Positions 32,812 through 38,889 of a DNA stretch of 38,889 bases are shown piece after piece. The notes beneath the pieces were generated by a model. It was not told where the DNA came from, did no database searches, and saw only the letters and a list, made by a program, of their open reading frames with translations. Position numbers and translations under genes: made by a program. This DNA is from Mangrovicoccus sp. HB161399. GTDB lineage: Bacteria; Pseudomonadota; Alphaproteobacteria; Rhodobacterales; Rhodobacteraceae. Each line of letters opens with the position of its first letter. Position 1 is the first letter of the stretch. Where the stretch lies: positions 1 through 38,889 of the forward strand of contig NZ_JAATVU010000056.1 in the NCBI RefSeq assembly GCF_013184745.1, given 5' to 3'.

Positions 32812-33047
32812 CCGCGGCGGCGCGGAACCGCCCGGGCCGGGACCGGTCCGGGGCCGCGGCGCGGCGGCGGGCGGCGCTGCTCGCGCTGGAGCGCCCGCGG
32901 ACCCAGGCCGAGCTTCGCGACCTCCTGGGCATGAGCAACAGCGGCGTGCTGCACCTCCTGCGGCGGCTGGAGCGCGACGGGCTGGCGCGCCCGGCCGAAA
33001 AGGTCGGCTGGACCCGCATCTGGGAAAAGGTCCGGCAGCGCGGCTGA
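32808..33047 (+). CDS. Small winged-helix protein coupled to SulP
   Basis: A 79-aa basic protein. After an Arg-rich N-terminus, residues about 19-75 form a short winged helix: ALLALERPRTQAELRDLLGMSNSGVLHLLRRLERDGLARPAEKVGWTRIWEKV. It resembles MarR/ArsR-like DNA-binding halves without an effector domain. Its ATG overlaps the SulP stop (ATGA) after GGAGG, so it is co-translated with the transporter. Exact family unknown; it could be a second local regulator or an autoregulator of the operon. Confidence 0.78.
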   Translation: MTAAARNRPGRDRSGAAARRRAALLALERPRTQAELRDLLGMSNSGVLHLLRRLERDGLARPAEKVGWTRIWEKVRQRG

Positions 33048-33145
33048 TGCGGGCCGGAACCGCGGGTTTGGCCCCTGAATCGGGCGCTGCGGCGGCTGAA
33101 CCGGCCTTTCCCGGCCGCGACGGGGCCGGCGGACCATGGGCGGGC

Positions 33146-33172
33146 TTGACTTGCCGCACGCGGAATGTGCGG
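33146..33172 (+). promoter_or_regulatory. Possible promoter/operator upstream of the CYTH gene
   Basis: TTGACT (33146-33151) is followed directly by an inverted repeat CCGCAC-N7-GTGCGG (33154-33172). No good -10 is evident. Tentative. Confidence 0.25.
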
Positions 33173-33234
33173 GATGTAGCTGCGCTGTCCTGCCTCCGGG
33201 ACGGGCGCGGGGTGCCCGGGGCTTCGATGGTGCG

Positions 33235-33711
33235 ATGGCGAAGGAAATCGAACGCAAATTCCTCGTGACCGGCGAGGGCTGGCGGGACCGCGTGATGCGC
33301 AAGGTGCATCTGCGCGACGGAATCCTGGCCTTTGCCGGCGGGCGCAAGGTCCGCATCCGCTTCTATGACGGGCGCGCCACGCTGACGGTGAAGGGCCCGC
33401 GCATCGGCATCAGCCGCGACGAATTCGAATACGACATCCCCGGAGAGGACGGCCTGGTCCTGCTGGAGCAGCATTGCGGCGGCGGCATCCAGGAAAAGAC
33501 CCGCCACCATGTCTTGCATGGCGGCTTCGAATGGACCGTCGACGAGTATCACGGGCTCCTGGCCGGGGTGGTGATGGCGGAGATCGAGCTGCCGTCGGAG
33601 GAGGCCGAGTTTCCGCACCCGCCCTGGCTCGGGCGCGAGGTTACCGGCCTGCCGGAATACCGCCAGGCCAACATGGCGGAGGCCAGGCGGCAGCGCGGCA
33701 ATACCGGCTAG
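33235..33711 (+). CDS. CYTH-domain protein (ThTPase/class IV cyclase-like)
   Basis: A 158-aa single CYTH domain. The diagnostic ExExK signature is at the N-terminus (KEIERKFLV). Alternating charged strands follow (RKVRIRFYDGRATLTVKGP, RDEFEYDIP, VVMAEIELPSEEAEF), forming the triphosphate tunnel. Family members hydrolyse inorganic triphosphate or thiamine triphosphate, a few make cAMP; without an adenylate-binding match, tripolyphosphatase is more likely. I start at the ATG at 33235 (MAKEIE), where the family normally begins; the upstream in-frame extension is Cys/Gly-rich and unlike it. Ends one base from the convergent MFS gene. Confidence 0.9.
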   Translation: MAKEIERKFLVTGEGWRDRVMRKVHLRDGILAFAGGRKVRIRFYDGRATLTVKGPRIGISRDEFEYDIPGEDGLVLLEQHCGGGIQEKTRHHVLHGGFEWTVDEYHGLLAGVVMAEIELPSEEAEFPHPPWLGREVTGLPEYRQANMAEARRQRGNTG

Positions 33712-33712
33712 C

Positions 33713-34915
33713 TCAGGCCGGGAGCGCCGCCAGCGGCCGGGCCGGGCGGCGGGACAGCCGCCACAGAGCCGCGACCAGGCCCAGATTGGCCACGCCTGCT
33801 GCCGCGGCCAGCGTGAAGGCCGCCGCGTAGCTTCCCGAGATGTCATGGGCCGCCCCGCCCATGTAGCCGCCGAGCCCGTGGCCCAGCCAGGCGAAGGCGA
33901 TCACCACGCCGCTGGCGCCCGCGCGGTGCCGCGCCGGGATCAGGGTGCGGATCGAGGTCAGCACGCCGGTCATCACCCCGGCATAGCCGAAGCCGTAGAC
34001 CGGCGCGAAAACCCGGAACTGCCCCAGGTCGCCGAGCTGCGCGAAGCCCGCGACCAGCAGCGTCTGCCAGGCGCTGGCGATCAGGTAGGCGGGCAGGGCG
34101 CCGGTCCGGTCGGCGAGCCGCCCGAAGGCGATGCGCCCGCCGATCGCCGCCAGCATCATCAGCAGCATGACCTGCCCGGCCTCGGGACCGGAAATCCCGC
34201 AGCCCTGGACCAGCGGCACCAGATGCATGAGTGGCACCGCCATCAGGCTGCAGCAGCAGATCACGGCAAGGCTGAGCAGCACGGTGACCGTCGCTACCGG
34301 CGGCCCGTCCGCTTCCGCTGCTCTGCCTGCCGCGGCGGCCGGGGCGGGGTCGCGCATCGCCAGCGCAAGCGGCACCAGAAGGGCGAGGCTTGCGAGGCCC
34401 GCGGCAAGAAGCGCGCCGCGCCAGCCGAGCGCGCCGATCAGCAGCGTGTTGGCATAGGGGATGCCGCCCTGTCCCAGCGCCTGCCCGGCAGAGACCAGCC
34501 CGATGGCCAGCCCTGCGCCGGTGGCGAACCAGCGCCCCACCAGCGCGAAGAGCGGCGCGAACATCGCGCCGCCGCCCAGGGCGCCTGCAAGGAAGAACAG
34601 CGCCCAGAGCTGCCAGAGCGCCGTGGCGAAGGAGGCAGCCACGAGCGCCAGTCCCAGCGACAGCGCGCCCGCCAGGACCACGGCGCGGGTGGAGATGCGG
34701 TCGGCCAGCATCCCCATCGCCGCCCCGCCGAGTGCCAGCCCGGCCATGCCTGCGGTGTTGATGAAGGCGATGCCGCCGCGGCTCCAGCCCTCGGCCCGCT
34801 CCAGAGGTTCGAAGAAGGCGGACAGCCCGTTGACGAGCTGTCCCATGGCGATGGCGAGCATGGCCGCGGCGGCGGCCGCGATCGCCCAGCGGCGGGAGGG
34901 GGCGTCAGCGGGCAT
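33713..34915 (-). CDS. MFS permease
   Basis: A 400-aa major facilitator protein with 12 predicted spans. The motif between TM2 and TM3 is present (GMLADRISTRAV), a related one in the second half (GRLADRTGALPAY), and a central loop of about 20 residues (AAAAAGRAAEADGPP). The overall type resembles organic anion/monocarboxylate symporters, but the substrate cannot be read. AAGGAG precedes the ATG. It lies 12 bp after the cysteine synthase-glutaredoxin gene and is last in the globin-cysK-MFS operon. It might export a thiol or import a sulfur compound (speculative). Confidence 0.9.
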   Translation of the reverse strand: MPADAPSRRWAIAAAAAAMLAIAMGQLVNGLSAFFEPLERAEGWSRGGIAFINTAGMAGLALGGAAMGMLADRISTRAVVLAGALSLGLALVAASFATALWQLWALFFLAGALGGGAMFAPLFALVGRWFATGAGLAIGLVSAGQALGQGGIPYANTLLIGALGWRGALLAAGLASLALLVPLALAMRDPAPAAAAGRAAEADGPPVATVTVLLSLAVICCCSLMAVPLMHLVPLVQGCGISGPEAGQVMLLMMLAAIGGRIAFGRLADRTGALPAYLIASAWQTLLVAGFAQLGDLGQFRVFAPVYGFGYAGVMTGVLTSIRTLIPARHRAGASGVVIAFAWLGHGLGGYMGGAAHDISGSYAAAFTLAAAAGVANLGLVAALWRLSRRPARPLAALPA

Positions 34916-34927
34916 GTCCCTGTCTCC

Positions 34928-36421
34928 TTACGCGGCCGGGCGGCGCGGATGCAGCCAGGCGGGCAGGAAGGCATAGGCATTGCCGACGCTTCCTCCGTCC
35001 ATCTGCCGTCCGGCGGCCTCGAGCATGGCCTTCAGCCGCCCGTCATTGAAGGCGTCGAAGGTCTCGGTCGCCCCGCCGACATGGGTGCCGCCGACGAAGA
35101 TCTGCGGGATCGTCGCCGCGCCGGTCATCTCGGCCAGGGCCTTGCGCACTGCGCCGCCGCGGTTGTCCGCCCGGTACTCCGGCCCGTCGAGATCGACCGA
35201 GCGGAACGGGATGCCCGCCGCCTTGAAGAGCTTGCGCACCGACCAACAGAATTCGCACCATTCCAGCGCGAAGATCACCACCGGCTGTTCCGCGTCCGAG
35301 ATGATTTCCCGCACATGGGCGAGCGCCCCGGCCTCCGCGGCTTCCGGCGCAGCTGCGGGCGCCTGCGCCGGCGCGGCATCGAAGCGGAACCGCGGCGTGG
35401 AGGAGGCGATCGCCATCTCCTCCTCGTTCATCGCCTCGCCGACATCGGCGAAGAGCGGCGTCGAGAGGTAGCGCTCGCCGGTGTCGGGCAGCATGGCGAG
35501 GATCTTCGCCCCTTTTGGCGCGCGGCGCGCCACCTCCAGCGCGGCGGCGAAGGTCGCCCCGGAGGAGATGCCGCAGAGGATGCCCTCCACCCGCGCCAGT
35601 TCCCGTGCGCCCTTCAGCGCATCGGCGCCGGGGACCGGGCAGATTTCGTCGATATGGCCGGCATCGATCACGTCCTGCGCCAGCTTCGGGATGAAATCCG
35701 GGGTCCAGCCCTGCATCAGATGCGGGCGGAAGGCCGGGTGGCTGGCGGCGGGGGACCCGTCGGGCCGCACCGCCTGCGCGATGCCCGAGCCGAGCAGCGG
35801 CGAGTTGTCGGGCTCGGCCGCCACGATGCGCGTGGCCGGGCTCTTCTCCTTCAGGCGGCGCGCCACGCCCTTCATCGTGCCGCCGGTGCCGAAGCCGGAG
35901 ACCCAGTAATCCGGGCCCGTGCCGCCGAAGGCGGCGAGGATTTCCTCCGCCGTGGTCTCGCTGTGGATGTCGGGGCCTGCCTCGTTGTCGAACTGCCGGG
36001 CCAGGAACCAGCCATGGGTCTCGGCCAGTTCCTGCGCCTTGGCCAGCATGCCCGAGCCCTTCTCGGCGGCGGGCGTCAGCACCACCTTGGCGCCGAGGAA
36101 GCGCATCAGCTTGCGGCGCTCGACGGAGAAGCTCTCGGCCATCGTGACGACCAGCGGGTAGCCCTTGGCGGCGCAGACCATGGCGAGGCCGATGCCGGTA
36201 TTGCCGGAGGTCGCCTCGATCACGGTCTGGCCCGGCTTCAGCGAGCCGTCGCGCTCGGCAGCCTCGATGATGCCGAGGGCCAGGCGGTCCTTCACCGAGC
36301 CCATCGGGTTGAAGGACTCGAGCTTCACGTAGAGCTCGACGCCTTCCGGCACCAGGTGGTTGACGCGGACGACCGGAGTGTTGCCGACGGTGGAGAGGAT
36401 GCTTGCATGGGGGTTGGTCAT
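34928..36421 (-). CDS. cysK: Cysteine synthase A fused to a C-terminal glutaredoxin
   Basis: A 497-aa two-domain protein. Residues 1-330 are O-acetylserine sulfhydrylase: PLP Lys44 (NPMGSVKDR), substrate loop TSGNTG at 71-76, GTGGT phosphate clamp at 178-182 and GISSGAT at 284-290. An Ala/Pro-rich linker (about 349-365) joins a class I glutaredoxin (about 370-475) with active site WCEFC (Cys389, Cys392), TIPQIFVGG (cis-Pro loop) and GG at 449-450. It makes cysteine from O-acetylserine and sulfide; the tethered Grx may supply or regenerate reduced sulfur, or sense redox. A C-terminal tail ending LHPRRPAA has no clear role. It follows the globin by 45 bp. Confidence 0.92.
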   Translation of the reverse strand: MTNPHASILSTVGNTPVVRVNHLVPEGVELYVKLESFNPMGSVKDRLALGIIEAAERDGSLKPGQTVIEATSGNTGIGLAMVCAAKGYPLVVTMAESFSVERRKLMRFLGAKVVLTPAAEKGSGMLAKAQELAETHGWFLARQFDNEAGPDIHSETTAEEILAAFGGTGPDYWVSGFGTGGTMKGVARRLKEKSPATRIVAAEPDNSPLLGSGIAQAVRPDGSPAASHPAFRPHLMQGWTPDFIPKLAQDVIDAGHIDEICPVPGADALKGARELARVEGILCGISSGATFAAALEVARRAPKGAKILAMLPDTGERYLSTPLFADVGEAMNEEEMAIASSTPRFRFDAAPAQAPAAAPEAAEAGALAHVREIISDAEQPVVIFALEWCEFCWSVRKLFKAAGIPFRSVDLDGPEYRADNRGGAVRKALAEMTGAATIPQIFVGGTHVGGATETFDAFNDGRLKAMLEAAGRQMDGGSVGNAYAFLPAWLHPRRPAA

Positions 36422-36466
36422 GTCTTCGGTTCCTTCTGGAAATCTGGGATGTTGCTGAAAGGGGGA

Positions 36467-36898
36467 TCAGGCGGATTTGCGGGCGGCGTCCGCCGCTCCG
36501 GCCTGCATGGTGGCGGCCACTGCCGAATAGGCCGCCAGCCAGGCATCGCGGGCGGACGCAGGGAAGGCCGGGCCGAGCCGCGCCGCCATCGTGGCGATCA
36601 GCGCCTCGCCGACCGCGCCGTAATGGGCGTCCTCGACTCCATAGCCGGCATGGCGCGCACCCATTGCCCGCAGCGGCGCGAGCACCGGAGCGAGGTCATG
36701 GGCATGCTGCACCACGAGGCCGATCGCGGCGGCGAGCTTGCGGCCCTGATCGGCGAGCTGGGCGGGAAACATCGGCCGCAGCTCCGGCGCGATGCGGAAA
36801 AGTTCGCCGTAGAAGGCTTCGGACATGCCGGGCGCGTCCTGCGCCAGCAGCGTCCATGTCGCGCGGATGGCGCGTATATCGTCTTGGGTCAGGCTCAT
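36467..36898 (-). CDS. Single-domain globin (flavohaemoglobin/Vitreoscilla type)
   Basis: A 143-aa classical-fold bacterial globin without a reductase domain. Haem-pocket residues can be aligned by eye: proximal His83 (ARHAGYGV), B10 Tyr30 (AFYGELF), CD1 Phe44 (RPMF) and E7 Gln51 (ADQGRKLA), the Tyr/Gln pocket of NO dioxygenase-type globins. Start at the ATG at 36898, eight bases after GAGG; upstream in-frame codons lack family sequence. First gene of the operon with the CysK-Grx fusion and the MFS permease. Probable roles are NO or O2 handling; an electron donor is not encoded here. Confidence 0.92.
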   Translation of the reverse strand: MSLTQDDIRAIRATWTLLAQDAPGMSEAFYGELFRIAPELRPMFPAQLADQGRKLAAAIGLVVQHAHDLAPVLAPLRAMGARHAGYGVEDAHYGAVGEALIATMAARLGPAFPASARDAWLAAYSAVAATMQAGAADAARKSA

Positions 36899-36960
36899 CG
36901 GGTCATCCTCGTTCAGGTGATGCCGCGACATTGCCCTCGGCACTTTTCCGCCTTGTGTCG

Positions 36961-36975
36961 GCCGGTGCCACCGGC
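36961..36975. promoter_or_regulatory. Inverted repeat upstream of the globin gene
   Basis: GCCGGTG-C-CACCGGC, a perfect 15-bp repeat 62 bp before the globin start. Could be an operator or a short hairpin. A clear promoter is not visible. No gene is seen between 36899 and 37406. Confidence 0.3.
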
Positions 36976-37144
36976 GGTTTCAGTTGTTTCAGACGGACGG
37001 CCGCGCGGTGGCGGGGGGCTGCAGCCGGAAGACAGTTGCGCCCGCGCAGGGGGCTTCGCGCTGCCATGGGCGTTCTGCGCGCTGGCCAAAGGCAGCGCCC
37101 GCCAGGGAATGAGTTCTTCGGAGATAATGGCAGGACAGGGCCGG

Positions 37145-37168
37145 GCATTCGGGCGCAGCGCCCGATGC
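37145..37168. repeat. Strong intergenic hairpin
   Basis: GCAT-(T)-CGGGCGC pairs with GCGCCCG-ATGC around a single A: eleven pairs with one bulge. Isolated in gene-free DNA between globin and the transposase remnant; might be a terminator remnant or REP-like element. Confidence 0.35.
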
Positions 37169-37406
37169 TCAGGTCTGCTGGTGCCGCCCGTCGCCAGTGC
37201 CGCCAGAGGCCGTTCGCTCATGCATGGACCGCGCCGCGAGGCATCGCAGCCCTGCGCGCATGATTCCCGCGAGCGTTCCCGGTGCTTTTCAAGGTTGTTG
37301 TCACCGGTGCCTATTGTCAGGCTGCGCACTCTCCCGTCCCGGCCAAGGGGCCGCCGCCGACTGCTTCCCTGGCGAGCGCGTCGGAGGCCCCTTGGCCTCT
37401 CGGCAT

Positions 37407-37862
37407 CTCGTCGGGCCGTTCCGGGTTGAGCCAGACCGATCCGATCGGCGTCCAGAGCCGCGTGCCGCCTGACCAGCGCTCGGGCCGCGCCGTCCGGGCC
37501 AGTTCGCAGACCTGGCGGAGCTTTTCCAGGAGAGCACGCGCCCCGCCGCGGTGGCGCTGCCCGGGCGTCACGAAGCGGATGGCGCTGGTGCGGTGCTCGC
37601 GGTTGTGCCGGGCGACGAAGCCCTGGACCCAATCCCGAGCTGCCCCGATGCCGGCGAAGCTGCGCGGAGGCCAGTCCGGACGGCACTTGCAGCTCCGGAA
37701 CAGCGCCTCGGAGAAGGGGGTGTCATTTGGTACGCGTGGCCGGCCGAAGGAGGCCGTGATGCCGAGCCGGTCCATCGTTGCCTTCACGGTCGCGCCTTTC
37801 ATCGGACTTCCACTGTCCGCATGCAAAACCAGTGGGTTGGCCAGGCATTTCTCCGCCCAGAC
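37407..37862 (-). pseudogene. IS3-family transposase remnant (C-terminal integrase core)
   Basis: On the minus strand the frame carries the end of an IS3-type OrfB: LVLHADSGSPMKGATVKATM (second catalytic Asp), NDTPFSEALFRSCKCRPDWP (catalytic Glu), WVQGFVARHNREHRTSAIRFVTP and ERWSGGTRLWTPIGSVWLNPER, which is the usual C-terminus. The N-terminal half with the first catalytic Asp and the HTH of OrfA is missing; the same frame upstream (to 38072) reads as unrelated sequence. The usual SDNG is altered to ADSG. No clean terminal inverted repeats were found. A decayed insertion sequence. Confidence 0.8.
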
Positions 37863-38889
37863 AGCGCGCCGCTGCGGGTTCGGCCGGGGCGAACGCCACG
37901 GTGACAGCGGAGTTGCCGGCGGATGCGCCGCCGGTTCGAGCACCGCTGGCGACGCCTGCGACACGCGCGCCTGCCACGACGCCGTCGCCGACCACGGTGC
38001 GGCAGCAATCATTCCGCCCCGCCGCAACGCCAGGCCCCGGAAGCCGGACAGCGCCGGAGCCCGGGCACGCAACGGGATCCCGAGGGCGTCAAGGCACTTG
38101 GGCCGGACACTCTGGCGGAACTGGAGCGGATGCCACCGCCGCAGCAGGGTGGAAACGAAAATGACCTGCGCGAATCTGCCCGGCCAGCGGCTGATGTCCG
38201 TTCGGCGTAGGCTTCGGACCGATGGCGGTCGATGCCTCGCCTTCGACCGCCAGGTGGCGGAGGTCCGGATCCGCGCGTTCGCGGCTGCGTTCGGACCAAT
38301 GGCGCTTGCCGCTTCACGGCCCTCGGCATCCCGGTCACCGTGACCATGGGATAAGCGTGTCCGGGGAAAGGGGAGCTCTGGCCGCTAGCTAATTTGTGCA
38401 ACACGTATGACCGCCCCTTGCGCAAGAGGGATTTGGAGCATTTTGGCGCGCTGTCGGGTGCTGACATGTATCCGGCTTCTTGATGCGGCCATCAAATGCC
38501 GCGGGCCCGAAGGCACCTTGTTGCAGACTGGATTTGCCGGCCCCCTCGCACGACCGTTGCGGCCCGGGCTGCTCTCGGCCCTCCTCCGCTCCGGCGTCTC
38601 GCGGCCGCTGGCCGGCCTTGCGCCGCCATTGCCGGAGCCCGGCGGGTCTCTCCGCTCTTCGTCAGTGCCCGGAGTGAGCCCGCGAGCGCGATGGTTCGCG
38701 TGAGCGGGCGAACGCGCGCCGCTCGCGATGCGCTCGGACCGGTGGCGCGTCACCGCTCGCTGTTCGCAAGGGCCACGCGGACCGGCATCGGCGGTTCGAT
38801 CCCCGGCATCTTCCGGAGCCGGGCAGAAAGCGGAGTTCGCCTGCTTGCCGCCTGTATCTGCGCGTGAGTTCCGAGATCCGCTGGGACAG
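37863..38889. other. Gene-poor, decayed right end
   Basis: No convincing gene in about 1 kb. The open frames on both strands are Arg/Gly/Ala/Pro-rich and match nothing I know. A short plus-strand frame ending at 38483 (…NTYDRPLRKRDLEHFGALSG…) and a 122-codon minus frame (38385-38753) are unrecognised. A degenerate element TCGGACCxxTGGCG occurs at about 38215, 38291 and 38725. Next to the IS3 remnant, this looks like mobile-element debris. Confidence 0.5.

Noticed and set aside
33845-37429. A 1194-codon plus-strand open frame across the MFS, CysK-Grx and globin genes
   Set aside because: Low-complexity His/Arg/Gly-rich translation opposite three well supported genes.
38391-38483. Short plus-strand frame ending in a possible transposase-like tail
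   Set aside because: About 30 codons, no catalytic motif, no start codon in context; not distinguishable from chance.

Overview
The window looks like a chromosomal segment of a very GC-rich alphaproteobacterium, most likely Rhodobacteraceae. The basis is strong G/C third-position bias in every gene, dense TRAP, TAXI-TRAP and branched-chain-type ABC transporters with GntR or RpiR regulators, a GTTC-N7-GTTC LexA box of the alphaproteobacterial type, and a small RNA with duplicated CCUCCUCCC loops like the cuckoo/CcsR family of Rhodobacter. No rRNA, tRNA or CRISPR array was seen.

Layout. 1-2.5 kb: a UvrD/Rep-type helicase with an SOS box over its promoter, and possibly the start of a partial gene at the left edge. 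2.5-4.7 kb: a large patatin-like lipase. 4.9-13.3 kb: a divergent catabolic cluster. Leftward run livG-livF-livH-livM and an aldo/keto reductase fused to a RidA-like domain; rightward run a GntR regulator, a TIGR04076-like small protein, a second stand-alone aldo/keto reductase and the periplasmic binding protein. A perfect 16-bp palindrome lies between the two arms. Together the genes suggest import of an unknown solute followed by carbonyl reduction with a Rid-type accessory function. 13.4-18.1 kb: a YhaO/YhaN-type nuclease-ATPase pair. 18.2-23.3 kb: a GntR regulator facing an amidase-dctP-dctQ-dctM operon. 23.5-28.8 kb: a predicted sRNA downstream of an rpiR-TAXI-dctQM-uspA operon. 29-30.7 kb: a class III aminotransferase, divergent from rpiR, and a small unknown protein with its own promoter. 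30.8-33.0 kb: a SulP anion transporter between two tiny HTH proteins. 33.2-36.9 kb: a CYTH-domain protein facing an operon of globin, a cysteine synthase-glutaredoxin fusion and an MFS permease. 37-38.9 kb: an IS3-family transposase remnant in decayed, gene-poor DNA.

The items most worth a second look are the sRNA with two identical anti-Shine-Dalgarno loops, the AKR-RidA fusion (which lacks the usual catalytic Arg of RidA) in its two-reductase transport cluster, and the CysK-glutaredoxin fusion beside a globin. A cross-cutting pattern is that all three periplasmic binding-protein genes are bracketed by GC-rich inverted repeats.
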